A DNA stretch of 64,000 nucleotides from Miscanthus floridulus (taxonomy: Eukaryota > Streptophyta > Magnoliopsida > Poales > Poaceae): positions 38,944,675 to 39,008,674 of the forward strand of contig NC_089593.1 in assembly GCF_019320115.1 (NCBI RefSeq). Reading direction: 5' to 3'. Numbering within the stretch: the stretch's first letter is position 1; each line of letters opens with the position of its first letter. The translations under genes and the position numbers were made by a program. Shown in pieces: positions 11,991 to 23,161 of the stretch. The notes beneath the pieces were generated by a model. It saw nothing but the letters and a program-made list of their open reading frames with translations, was not told the origin of the DNA and made no database searches.

Positions 11991-13190
11991 TCACAGCACG
12001 TATTTCTATGCATGCATGCATCCAGCAATAAATGCATTGCATGCATGCTGCAATAAAGGTCATTACTTATGAAAAAATAGTAATCCTATGATCTTTATTT
12101 AATGCTCAAATAATGTCCAAAAATTTCGTATCAGTTGCATAATTTCATATATGGGTACAAAAACACCGTCGTCCACCCAAAAAAGCTAGATAATTAATTA
12201 TTAGGGCACCATATATATGTAAAATATCCATGCATGCATTGACATTTGAAGAGACAAACATTGATATATATATATATATTTGGTTACGGAAATACAACAT
12301 AAAATAACAGAAACCTTGAAATAAAATTACATATACGATAACAAAGACATGACACTAAAATTAAGTATACGATAACAAAAACCTATTTCCATCTAGGTTA
12401 ATGTTACAATCGAAGTGTACAAACACATTATAAGATAACCACATTAGAAGCATTCTTCTAGAACCCAGGTAGGATCAAATAGCCGCCAGAGAATGCCAAA
12501 GATGGATGATGAGCTACGCCTTAGGAGACAAGTGGAGAGGTTGCCGGGCACTGTTGAACCCATGACTCTCCGGACTAACAATCCAGAGCACATAGGACGG
12601 TTGCTGAGCAACGATGAATCCATGTCACTCTGGTCAGACAGTCCAGAGCACACCGGATAGGATGACTCTATCGACCTCGTGGCGTCCCCAAGCTTCGGCA
12701 TTGCTCTGTCTTCAGAAACATTCTTCTAGTACCTTTTATGTGCACCATCCTTATGGATGACCACACTTATTGAAATTTATATGTGGAGGGCTTTCTCCCA
12801 CAGAGAGACCATAGATGTGTATACTAGCTAGAGAGAACGAAGTGAGAAATAAGCATCAAGATGGTGGCAAGACTGGGCTGTTGAGAGGCTAGCTCTCGGC
12901 CGAGGGCCATTTTATAGGGGCTAGCAGTCGTGGTATATTTTTTTTGAACTAAAGCTATCGGAAAAGGTGGGAGCAGTGCTCCTGCTATGGTGGTCAGTGG
13001 GAGCACTGTAGACCCGTGAGGAGCATCTTTAGATCAGGTTTAGGAACCGACAGTGAAGGTGCTCATCTGTGCCGATTTTGGGAACCAACAATGATAGCTT
13101 GTATCACCATCGATTTTTAAACCAAAACCGACAGTGATGGACCCTGCCATGCTGCAATGTTGCGGTTGGGATGCCGGCTGTCGAAGCTTT
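11991..13190. other. Non-coding CACTA interior with short repeats
   Basis: The stretch 12003-12055 repeats TGCATGCATGC and CAATAAA units. A short TA run lies at 12262-12280. The section 12440-12720 carries two related copies of a block with CCAGAGCACA, giving an 85-codon minus-strand frame of no recognisable family. A further subterminal-like cluster lies at 13030-13130. No convincing gene is seen. Confidence 0.4.
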
Positions 13191-13194
13191 TTTA

Positions 13195-13660
13195 AAAAAA
13201 TAAAAAAATGTCCCATCACTAGGATTCGAAACCCGGGTCTCGAGGTACATAGTTTAGTGGCTTAACCGCTGCGCTTGGATAGGGAGTTCAGCTGGTTTTA
13301 TTTTATTTTATCTTTTATCTTGTGCGCAATATTAATTAATAAAACAAAACATAAAAAAGTTTGGCCCGCCTGGGGCTCGAGCACGGGTCTCAGGGTCCAG
13401 ACTAGCGCGGCCTTAACCGCTGTGGTAGTATATAGAGTTCAGTTAGATTGTTTTTTTGTTTTATCCCATGCTAACCCACTATTAATTAATAAAACAAAAC
13501 ACAAAAAGTTTGTCCCGCCTGGGGCTCGATGTAGGGTCTCAGGGTTTAGAGTGCGCGGCTTTAACCGCTGCGGTAGTATAGGGAGTTCAGTTAGTTTGGT
13601 TTTATTTTTCGTTTTATCTTGTCCTAACACACTATTATTTAATAAGATAGAAAAATGTAC
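13195..13660 (-). repeat. Three tandem ~150-bp units with a tRNA-like core
   Basis: Three imperfect direct units start near 13205, 13360 and 13510. On the minus strand each carries GCAGCGGTTAAG (A-box-like) and, about 35 bases on, a GGTTTCGAATCC or TCGAGCCCC segment (B-box-like). An AT-rich stretch with TAATTAATA follows. The core resembles a degenerate tRNA gene or SINE head, but no acceptor stem can be formed and the copies differ at key positions. It is therefore not annotated as a tRNA. Confidence 0.55.
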
Positions 13661-13989
13661 TCGAAATTAGTTTATATTCTATTTTCTTTTATTTAGACAT
13701 ACTATTAAAAGTTTTGTTCAATTTTCTTTTAATTAGACTGGGATTGGTTTTATTTTTCTTTTATTCATTTATTGTTTGTTAATAAAGTTAGTATATATTC
13801 TCAAATAGCACAAAAATTTGTGTCTTGATTATTTAATTCTATGATAATTAATTAGTGGTCTATAATTATCAAATAATAGTGTTTGTGAATATCATCTCAA
13901 TATTTGATTATATAGTCAATAATTAAATTATAGAGATGCGCACAAAATATAAATTAGATATTCAGTGCGAACTACTGATACAACGTCTG

Positions 13990-16900
13990 AATAACGATTA
14001 CATAGTTAATAATAATCTAACTATCGTCATCGTGTCCAACAATGAGGGCCTCATCGTGATCACGCTGGACGTAAGCAGGTTCGTCACCCTCTTCAAGGAT
14101 AGGTAGGGGTACGTTCGCCCTGAATATAGTTATTTCCTGATAGCCCCTGTAGTCTTTTTTCGTCCGTCACTCCATCGACACCGACAATCTTCCTTTTTTC
14201 TTCTAGGACTACTTTTAGCTTTGCTTTTGTCTTGTTGTCCCCTGCATAGAAGATTTGCATAACGTCTTTTGCAAGGACGAAGGGGTCGTCTCTATATATG
14301 GTCTTGGTGAGATCAACGGTAGTGAAACCTTCTCTGTCGGTGGTGATTTCCTCGAGTCGAACCCACTGGCAGTGAAAAAGAGCTGCCTTCAACCAACCGT
14401 AGTCTATCTCTCATATCTCCTCTATGAAACCATAGTACGTCGAATGCACGTTGTCGTTTTCATCATGAGCATCAAAACGAACACCACTGTTTTTGTATGT
14501 GCTCTTTCCATCTTGCTTTTTTGTGTAAAATGTAAATCCATTGATCTTATACCCTTGGTACTTAAGCAATATACTCGAAGGTCTCTTGGTTAAGATATCT
14601 AGCTGATTACCCAACGTTGTTCCAATCAAGCAGCATCCCAACCAGCTGACAAATTCCTCCTTATGTTTTTTTATCAAGCCTTGCCTGCGACCTGCTCGGA
14701 TACAAAGTTTACAATGATTGTCTATGCTCGTCAATGTGTGGCATCACATCCTCTGCTTTCTAGAGAACAACAAACTATGCCTATCTAAAAGAAACAGGGT
14801 CAGTCTACTGTGATAGATTTCTTACCGATCGTTCCTTTGCCACCTAGTCTTCCCTCGTGACGAGATTCTAGAACTCCAACCCTATTGATGTCTAGATAAT
14901 ATGTGCAAAACTCAATTGCCTCCTCTATTGGCCATCCTTCAACCATGCCCCCTTCTAGGCCAGAATCTGTTCCTAATATACCTCCTAATAACTTTCATCA
15001 ACCTATCGAAAGGGAACATCTGATGCAGGTAGATTGGGCCAAGGGCTCTAATTTGGTCTACAAGATGAACGAGCAGATGCCACTGAGATATCAAAGTAAG
15101 TTGGTGGGAAATGCATCTTAAGCCTAACGAGAGTTTGGGCTATGTGCTCACTGCAGCTGGTCTAGCGTGGACACATCAATGATCTTTTTTGAGATCACGT
15201 TGAAAAATGAGCATAGCTTTATGATTGGGGCACCGACCTTTGGGGGGAGGATACCATGCAGGGCAACAGAGAGCAGTTGAGTCCTAATGACATGATAGTC
15301 ATGGGCCTTCATACAACCATAGTTGAACTTGAGTTCTCTCATGTTCACTAGCCTCTTCGGGTTCGCATAGTAGCCCATCGGGACTTTGAGTTCATTGAAG
15401 AAAGGAAATAAGTGCACACTTTTTTTCCTTCTTCAAGGTCCACGATGCAACTAGATGTTCGAACTAGCCTTCCTCTAGCACCACAGGATGCAACTCCTTC
15501 CTGATTCCCAAGTGTTGCATGTCTAGGCATGTGGCTAGTGAATCCTTTGATGTCCCCCTAGTATCCATCAAGGTGTTAAGCGTGCTAGCCGCACACATTT
15601 TTAGTAATAGTAGCGTACACTTCAGCACTAGACAGTAAGGTAGTTTCCAAAAAAACCGATTTTTTCTTCTAGACGCTCCTATCAGGCGCTTGCTACTGCA
15701 TTGTGCCCCTTCCCAAGGATAACCTCTAGTTTGTTGACTTCTCAAAGTATCGCATGCCCGTCTCGATATTTTGGAGGTAAGCAGTTTCTCAATAGTCCCA
15801 TCAAAATCTTTTCTATTCCTGTGGTAAGGGTGATCCATAGGTAGGAACCTAAGGTGTCCCATATAAACTATCTTTGAGTTCTTTGGTAGATGTACCACAT
15901 TAGGTGTCATTCAAGCACTCGACACATCCAGTATAGCCTTTTGTCTTCTCTCCGGACAAGCAACCTCGATCTGGTAGGTCAGTGATTGTACCGATAAGTG
16001 CTGCCTTGATTCGTGACATGTTCCTTTTTGTACTCATCCCAAACATCCTCCGCACCCTTTTAAAACTTCTCCACTAGTTCATCGATCACTGGTTCTAGAA
16101 ACACATCGATGTCATTCCCTAGATTGTCTTGGCCCTTGGATCAATAGTGGCATCTGGATGTACTGACCGCTTCATACAGAGTCAAGGTGGAAGGTTGTAT
16201 ATACAGAGCGTCACTGGACAGGTGCTAAGATTGCTTCTAACCTGGTCGAAAGGATTCATCCCATCTGTGCTCAAACCAAGCCAAAGGTGCCTTACCTCTC
16301 CACTGATGTTCTTATAGAACACAGTATTGACTGTCCTCCAGTCCTTCCCATCAGCGGGGTGCCTCATCATTGTATCTTTCATACTGCTCTTTCGCCATGC
16401 CAGTGCAACAGCTTGGCTACTTTGCACATGCAAACAGCCTATGCACTCGGGGAGCTATAGGGAAATACCAAATGAGCTTCACGTGACCTCCTCTGGTCTT
16501 GGTACCCTCATCTGATGGCCCTTCTTGTACTGTGGAGCTTGCACACTTGGGGCACATATCCAAGTCTTTGTATTCTTCTTCACGGTGCAATATGCAATCA
16601 TTGGAACGCGTGTAGGATTTTTTCAACCTCGAGGACGATGGGGCAGATCATTTGCTTGGCTAGGAATGTCTTTTCTAGCAACTCGTTTTTTTTCTAGGAG
16701 CATTTTCCTTATTATACCTAACAACTGATCGAAGCCTTTATCGCTCAATCCATTTGTCGATTTGAACTCTAACAGCATGATGTTGGCTTCCAATTTGTTC
16801 ATTGGACAATTCTTATACAATGGTGTTTTGCCATCTTGTCTCATTTTCTCTAACTTTCTCAGCTGTCTTTGACTAAGACATCCGGTCTCTACATTATGTA

Positions 16901-17312
16901 GCAGCTAAGAAATGCCATCGTTATCCTCGGTGTCGTCAGCTAGCATGTTCCTAAACACATCATTAACTGTGGCCATAGGTTCCGTGTTGATACCGGGTTC
17001 CTCATCAGCATCGTGGATGGCTACGTCAGGCATGGCCACATCATCATCGTTTTCCTGCAGAACATTCACACCAACCTCACCATGCATAGTCCATATTGTA
17101 TAGTTTGGCATGAACCCCCTGGTAATCAAGTGCATTCATATAGACTCAATTTGAGCCCATTCCCTTTGATTCATGCAATATTTGCATGGGCAGAAGATAG
17201 GGTTCCCATTCCCAGCATGGGCTTTGGCATCGGTGAGAAACTTGCCGACGCCAACCATGTACCTGCTTGTCCGTTCGGGACCCATACATCCACTCTCGAT
17301 CCATCTCTGCAC
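13990..17312 (-). pseudogene. TNPD-like CACTA transposase, heavily degraded
   Basis: The pieces on the minus strand are in the order of plant En/Spm TNPD proteins. MDREWMYG at about 17310 starts the transposase-associated domain. HLITRGFMPNYTIW with an acidic stretch follows (16905-17135). The TNP2 transposase core is spread over several frames (15460-16840). A DUF4218-like block contains MKAHDYHVIRTQLL (15148-15340). A DUF4216-like C-terminal part contains GYKINGFTFYTKKQD (14411-14734), followed by an acidic tail to about 14030. The protein would cut and rejoin element ends marked CACTA. Many stops and several frame changes make it non-functional. It lies 0.8 kb from the right terminus, as expected. 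Confidence 0.8.
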
Positions 17313-17339
17313 AACAAAACATTGAGATAGTAATTACAG

Positions 17340-18060
17340 AGAAATTAATAACAAGTGGAGCTTCATGAACAACAATTGTTGCTCGAAACAATAATTTATT
17401 CTACACTTATTTAATTTAGTCACCCCATTTTTGGAAAACATTATTGTACACTAATTATTGGAATATTGAAATTGGTAGCCTCAGCCATATAAATTGAAAA
17501 TAGTAGCACCATTAAAAAACAATTATTTCACAATAATAAAAAATAATTATTCTACTCCATGCTACATAAAAATAGAGACACTAATTAAAAAACACTAAAA
17601 TTGGAGATATGATCATGAACAACAATGTAGCTCCAAACAATGTGTTGGTAGGTGGCACATGGATTAAATTGCTCACCAAAATTATAAAAGAATCTACTCT
17701 ACTCTTATCAAGAACTAATTATAGCATCACATACTAACAATGATCTTGACCACCATGTAATTAGCTAGGAATTTAAATGTGTTCAAAGACACCAACCTTT
17801 TGGATGATGGATTCACCACAATTTGCTTGCAAGCCTTGCACAAAGTCCAATTGGAAAAGTGCTCTCTAGAATGAAGAAAGAATTAGAATGAGAATCAAGC
17901 AATGTAGCCATCAAAACAATGCTAATTAAGCAACAAAATCAAAGTAGTGGATGCTTGTTACTAACCTTAAAGCAAGAAGATCAAGCCATTCTTCCAAATC
18001 CAAGAGCTAGCTTCATGGTCAAGAGCAGCCGCAACAATGGAGGGAGCGGCCCATACACGT
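17340..18060. other. CACTA 5' untranslated region, no gene
   Basis: This is AT-rich sequence between the transposase start and the subterminal repeats. The repeated phrases AACAACAAT and CACTAATTA give no open frame of note. It is probably the leader and intron region of the transposase gene. Confidence 0.4.
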
Positions 18061-18119
18061 GCCTCTGTGCTCGGGATGGATGAGAGGAAGGAAGGAGAGG
18101 ACGGCGCTAGCTTTTTGTA

Positions 18120-18397
18120 CTGTGATGTTATCACCGTCAGTTCTTGTCTAGAACCAACAGTGATAGCCCAACATCACTGACGGTTCTTGACTAGAACCGG
18201 CAGTGATAAGTAGACATCAAGCCACTACCGGTGCAAGCCACAGACCCGCAGTGATGTGGACCTTCACTGTCGGTTTGGACCCAGCCCCAATCATTTTCTA
18301 ATTTTAAGCTCAGAACCGGCAGTGAAGGTACATCACCACCGATTCAACCTAATCTGGCAGTTATGAGGCCGCAGTGATGTCCAGATATGTAGTAGTG
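18120..18397. repeat. CACTA right end: subterminal repeats and terminal CACTA
   Basis: At least eight direct and inverted units of AACCGGCAGTGA type precede the terminus GTAGTAGTG at 18389-18397. The next three bases (GAA) would be the target duplication. The left partner is not visible, so the duplication is unproven. Confidence 0.8.
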
Positions 18398-19256
18398 GAA
18401 TGAGACCCAGGATGCTCTAACCTGTGTATCAACCTACAATCCAACTATGTACAAATAACTTGACACGGGCAACTGGTCTATCGACCTATATTCTATTGTA
18501 CTATGAAGTGATATAGATAAAGCCTCTAAAACACCACCATCGTCTTACAAAACAAGGTGACGAAACGGTACATCTAAGCATCTTATATGTCTCCAAAGTT
18601 TGCCTATTCTTCGCCAACCAGTCATTTAGTAACATGAGTCAAGGAAGCAGCCTGGAAACATGGAACATGGCCATGTTCCTCGTTCTGAGAACGTCATTCT
18701 GGGAACGTGGACGTTCCCGATTCGGGAACATTTACGTTCCCACGTTATAAAATATCATCCAAAGTTCCTGTTCCTGTTCCACGTCCCCGTCCCCTCGTGG
18801 GAACATGGCTTCTAAGAACATGACCACATAGCAATAAAAGTGACCGAAACAACTGAATAGATGACCGTCATATGATTCTTCTTTCCACGAAGCATCATCA
18901 AACTAGAACCTCCCTTCTCCTAAAATACACGCTGGTCAGCTGCACAGCCAAAGATGAAGACAAGACCTCCATCATGTCTGTAAGCCGCCGCAGGTCAATA
19001 GCAGGGCTAAAATGAGACTACACCCGCTAAACTATACATTGTTGTGAACACATGGTGGAGATATGCCTATGTGCGTGTGATGAATGAATGGCACAGGAGT
19101 TGAGAGGTTCGAGGCTTACCAGTTTAGTCATATTTCAAATGTGCTTGATTATGCTAATGGCTAATGGGATGTGTCATGTTGAGTTATGCCGTGTGTGTTG
19201 TGCAGCATGTCTCTTAGCTTGTGATTGTGCAGGTGTTGGGTGTGCTAAAACGGTTG
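18398..19256. other. Gene-free stretch with a GGAAC/GTTCC palindrome cluster
   Basis: No gene is seen. Between about 18655 and 18825 GGAACATGG, GGGAACGTGG and GTTCCC recur in both orientations, with palindromes such as GGGAACGTGGACGTTCCC. The pattern resembles subterminal motif clusters of hAT-type elements, but no terminal inverted repeats or target duplication could be assigned. Confidence 0.4.
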
Positions 19257-20680
19257 ATGACAATGGAGAAGGTTAGATGCGGAGTCTAGGCGCGATGGAC
19301 TGAGAGCAGTGAAGGGCAGATGAGAAGGCTTGGACCAAGGGACCAAAGGGTGGACGAGACGTGACATGCAGGTGGATGCGCACGAGCGGCACGGCTTGCT
19401 TGTCTGGGATAACCCTGTAGAATGGTGCTTTGCTCTGGAGGAGGCTGCTCCGGGGTATCTTCATCTTGTCGAGGGTCTCAGCGTAGATGATGTTGAGGCT
19501 GCTGCTGTCATCCATGAGCACCCTAGATAGGCATGTGGTGCCCACAATCGGGCTGACCACGAGCAGGTAGCTCCCGGCCCCTAGGTGAGGGACGTGGTCG
19601 GGATGGTCATCCCTGATCAAAGGTGATGGCCATTTCTGACCATTGAAGCCACGTCTGGGCGACAATGGTGTCAATGACATTCACCTCTTCCTCGTAGGCT
19701 TGGGAGCCTATGAGGATCATCAGGCACTGCTCGGCCTTGAGGAACTCGATTTCCTCCTCTTGTCCGTCATTGGTCTCCACGTCGACCTTGTGGGCATGCT
19801 TCTATCCTTGCCCTTTAGGTCAATGGTTCCTCGGATGTAGCTCCTTATCGTCCCGCAGTCTTTGAGGAGGGCCTGGCCTACCCGCCATGGAACTAGCAGG
19901 GCCCCTTGAGCACCTTCTCGAAGTGCTCGAGGCGTTGGTCCCCTCTAGGCAGGGGTCGGGTGGCGCTGTCGGCTAGGCCACCATCTCCTCCTCACGATGC
20001 TTCTTGTCCATCTTATCGAGGTGACGACCAGCCACGTTGGCCTCATCGTTGCCGTTCCCACTGCTGTGGTGGGCGTTGGCCTTGCCTCTACCGCTGAAGT
20101 TGGCCAAGACGAATTCTTCTTATGTGGCGTACTTGGTGGCAACTTCCAGCAGCTCCCATGTTGTTCGCTGGGCCTCACACCCAAGCGCACGGATGAGCAC
20201 CTCGCAGGTGGTGCCACAGGTGAAGGTATTGATGACGGCCGCGTTCATGACATTGGGGGGTTCGTTGTGCTTCTTGGAGAAGCGCTGAATGTACTCCTAG
20301 AGGGTCTTGCCCGACCTCCGCCTGCAATTGCGCAAATCCCAAGAGTTACGAGATTGAGTGTAGGTACCTTGGAAGTGCCTGATGAAGGTCGAATGGAGGT
20401 CGGCCCAGCTCCGGACTCGAGCGATGCCCTCGCTAAGCTTGACTGAAGCAGGAACAGGTACTGGACCACGAAGTCATCATCTGACCCCACAGCCCTCATC
20501 ACGAACCGGTAGTCCTCGATCCAGTGGTTGTGGTTGGTCTCCCCGTCATACTTGACGATGTGGGTCGGCGGTCAGAAGCGCTTGGGGTAGGAAGCCGCCT
20601 GGGTTTTGGCCCCGAATGCCTGGGGCCGAATCGGTCTTGGCTCAGGCTCCCCTCCCATTGGCTGAGGCTTGGCGACTTGG
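19257..20680 (-). pseudogene. Ty3/gypsy (Tat-like) gag and protease fragment
   Basis: The minus strand encodes gag pieces at 20680-19950, including a retrotransposon-gag segment around VKYDGETNHNHWIEDY and a later nucleocapsid-like part. At 19680-19273 is an aspartic protease region with RVLMDDSSSLNIIYAETL. The usual catalytic motif in this family is LMDGGSSLN. Here it reads DDSS, with the Asp kept but the flap glycines changed. Frames shift several times. No LTR is attached on either side, and both ends are sharp junctions to unrelated AT-rich DNA, so this is a truncated insertion or rearranged piece. Confidence 0.7.
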
Positions 20681-20687
20681 AAATATA

Positions 20688-21254
20688 ACCTTTTTGTTAA
20701 AAAGAAAATAAAGACAAGCTAAGATTATGAGGTTGTTGCTTCTTGATTGATTTCTTTCTATTCTTGCATGATTTTTAAATATATAGGCATCTCAGCCACT
20801 TATTTGTCCCTGCTTTCATGCATGAGTTCATGGTTGAGTATATCCATGCTCCTTGCTTTATATCCTCTAGCTAGAGGTTGTTTGTCATTAACCATATTTG
20901 TTTTTGTTATCTATTGACGGTTTCTTTGTTAAAGGAGTATCCAACAACTTTCTGGTACTTCTGGATATTACTTGTACTGCTGGATATTACTTTCTGGTAC
21001 TTGTAGATATTACTTGTGCACTGACAACTCACATGATAAAGTGGGTGAGTGTATGTTACTACCTGGATTCGTGCTATGGACCGGAGAGGTGCATGTTTTT
21101 TTTGTGATCTCAGAGAGGTGCATGCTGAATACATGGTTTGAGGTGAAGCCGATTTTCGTGCAAGCTATAAACACTCCTTAAAGTATATTTTTCTTACTCA
21201 AAACTGCTAGAATGGATGTCTGTTTGTGGTGTAAAGGTGCACTTTTCCGTCATT
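20688..21254 (+). repeat. Direct repeat A flanking the NF-YC-like gene (intact empty site)
   Basis: This copy of about 567 bp is roughly 94 percent identical by eye to the segment at 23175-25005 once the inserted CACTA element there is removed. It differs by a short extra CTGGTACTT repeat and a 29-base duplication ending GAGAGGTGCATG. It contains the uninterrupted site GGTGAGTGTATGTTACT where copy B carries the insertion. No gene is seen in it. It lies downstream of the minus-strand NF-YC-like gene. Confidence 0.85.
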
Positions 21255-21502
21255 GGAGCTGGCCATTAAAGAAAAACAATACTCAACGTTTGCTGGCTTC
21301 CTTAAAATAATGTTCATAAATCTGAAGTCAAAAAAACTTCACTTGGGCGCAACAAGGAAATATATAGAGAAATGATTTCAATCAAGAAAAGATATACATT
21401 ATTTAACTTCCCTTACATATATAGAGATAAGCCTGGTACAAAACACTTGTCCCTACATCTCTATTCTTGCTTCCTTCCCATCACCACAATCCTTCTAGCT
21501 AG

Positions 21503-22825
21503 TTATGCCTCCTTGCTGGTACTTTCACCGGAGATGGTGTCATCAACAAGATATGATTCGGGATCAAATCCCTCAAGTTCTGGCTTATCACAAGGAACAG
21601 GAACAATACCAACAGTGGAGGTATTGTCTGGCAAAGGTGATCGGTCTTCATCCATCATGACGTCCTCCCAAAACTCCATCAGTAGGGAATCGTCAGCCAT
21701 ATCAGTTTCATCCCAATTGATATGTCCGTTATTCCTCCCATTCAGATTTGTAGTAGAAACGACTTCTGTGTCTAACCTTCCACGCATAACATTTAGATGA
21801 TGGGCAACAATACTATTGCTTATTTCTGGTTGTCCTTGCAGTTCTCCATCGTTAACACTGATAGTAGCTTTGAGATCAATGCCATCGTTGGCATTGGCAA
21901 TATGAGAAGCATGTGTGGTATTTCCAGTATGCGCAACCAACAGTTTTGTATGATTCAACTCAGTGATTCCAGTAGAAATAGGGCCATTACTATTAGCAAC
22001 TAGTGGAATGGATGATAATTCCCATGCAACAGGAGGAACAAAAGGGTAATGGAATGTCACATCTCCATCTTGAGAGACAACATTATTTTTGCTAGCACTT
22101 TCAACATAATATGTATCCATCGAAGGAGTTGTGCTCATGTAGCCTTCATTTGGGATATTAGGCAAATGATGTATTGGTCCACCCAGAACAGGTGTCTGTG
22201 TGATTGTGGTTGCAATCAAGGGGCATGCTTCTTGTGGTTGGAACCGCAAGGATAGGGGCACATGGTAATCATTTGTTGGTGGCAAAGGAGGAGGAAGAGC
22301 AAAGGGGGGATACCTTGCAGACTGAGAAATAAATTGTGGCATTGGGTACTTATGAGGACGACGATGACCGGATGTCTGTGGTTGATCTGTCAACCTATTG
22401 TGATTACGCTTCTTAATAGACTTTGGATGATGGGCTGAGTTGTGTTCTCCCTGATGTTTGCATAGAACATCATTCAGAAAATCATATGACTCCATGGAGA
22501 CAATAGCCTCAGCAATATCAGAGTCTAGTATGATATCCCGATGGTGGGAATTGGCACACATCCTAGAGCGAAGTGAAAGTTCCTGCACAAATATCTCACA
22601 TGCCTTTGTGACGAAGGATGGCATGTCGAATGTCATCATCATTTTACCCTTCTCGGCACATAGGACCTTTTTTAGACAGGTCATGGGAATCGCACGCTTG
22701 CTGAAGTCTTCAATTGCCTCAATTTCATCTTGTTTCTTCCTCCAAAATTCATCTATCGTTTGTTGCTCAGATGATGGCATGGACATCCTTTGTGGTGTAG
22801 AAATGTTATCATCAGGATGGTCCAT
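21503..22825 (-). CDS. NF-YC: NF-YC-like histone-fold transcription factor subunit
   Basis: The frame is intact, 440 codons from the ATG at 22825. NF-YC pairs with NF-YB through a histone fold and, with NF-YA, binds CCAAT boxes in promoters in the nucleus. Residues about 24-41 (IDEFWRKKQDEIEAIEDF) match the helix before the fold. Residues 45-120 form the fold: IPMTCLKKVLCAEKG, then PSFVTKACEIFVQELSLRSR and ILDSDIAEAIVSMESYDFLND. These are the landmarks of NF-YC (LPLARIKK, FAKACEIFI, LRS, DI..AI). The remaining 320 residues are Pro- and Asn-rich and end acidic, unlike the Gln-rich tail of common NF-YCs, which suggests a divergent grass clade. Upstream codons to 22855 are in frame but start with GTG at a splice acceptor. 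I infer a transcribed host gene or a recently captured one. Confidence 0.85.
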   Translation of the reverse strand: MDHPDDNISTPQRMSMPSSEQQTIDEFWRKKQDEIEAIEDFSKRAIPMTCLKKVLCAEKGKMMMTFDMPSFVTKACEIFVQELSLRSRMCANSHHRDIILDSDIAEAIVSMESYDFLNDVLCKHQGEHNSAHHPKSIKKRNHNRLTDQPQTSGHRRPHKYPMPQFISQSARYPPFALPPPLPPTNDYHVPLSLRFQPQEACPLIATTITQTPVLGGPIHHLPNIPNEGYMSTTPSMDTYYVESASKNNVVSQDGDVTFHYPFVPPVAWELSSIPLVANSNGPISTGITELNHTKLLVAHTGNTTHASHIANANDGIDLKATISVNDGELQGQPEISNSIVAHHLNVMRGRLDTEVVSTTNLNGRNNGHINWDETDMADDSLLMEFWEDVMMDEDRSPLPDNTSTVGIVPVPCDKPELEGFDPESYLVDDTISGESTSKEA

Positions 22826-22855
22826 TTCTTTCTTCTGTGGCCGTGATAGATGCAC

Positions 22856-23063
22856 CTAGATATGAAACAATTATATAGTTATTTCTTACAATTGATGTTG
22901 TAATGCAGAAATTACTATTAATTTAACAAACAACTTCTATTATTCTGCTGTAAATGAAAAAATGAGATAAATTTGCAAAGACAACATGCTTTCGCAAAGT
23001 GAAGGATATAAGATACAAGATACAAGAAACAAGACTTTAAGAACAACAAGATAGATGTTGTAC
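22856..23063 (-). other. Predicted 5'-UTR intron of the NF-YC-like gene
   Basis: On the minus strand AAG|GTACAAC at 23064/23063 and ATATCTAG|GTGCATC at 22856/22855 form a plausible 208-base intron. It is AT-rich with a T-rich 3' part. The exon upstream contains a five-codon upstream ORF starting ATGCTTTC. This is a sequence-based prediction only. Confidence 0.45.
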
Positions 23064-23150
23064 CTTACTAGATTAGAACTCTGAAAGCATTGAATGTGAT
23101 ACTTTGATAGCACTATTAGTTGTTTCTGAGGATGGTACCATATGCACAGT

Positions 23151-23161
23151 GTTTTTATAGG
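23151..23161 (-). promoter_or_regulatory. TATA box candidate for the NF-YC-like gene
   Basis: CTATAAAAAC on the minus strand lies about 90 bases upstream of the predicted splice donor and 14 bases from the start of repeat B. The core promoter is thus squeezed against that repeat. Confidence 0.5.

Larger units (their letters stand above)
9739..18397 (-). mobile_element. Decayed autonomous CACTA (En/Spm) transposon, right part
   Basis: The right terminus reads CACTACTACATATC on the minus strand, ending at 18397. Behind it at 18120-18390 lie alternating copies of CACTGNCGGTT and AACCGGCAGTGA, the subterminal repeats of this superfamily. Inside are a minus-strand TNPD-type transposase remnant and a second two-exon ORF. 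No CACTA left terminus was found. The left side is abutted by the Tekay LTR, so the true other end probably lies beyond the nest. Extra subterminal-like blocks at 11850-11990 and 13030-13130 could be internal repeats or a second collapsed CACTA copy. Confidence 0.7.

Noticed and set aside
13195..13660. Possible tRNA genes
   Set aside because: Only A- and B-box-like segments are present; acceptor and anticodon stems cannot be formed.
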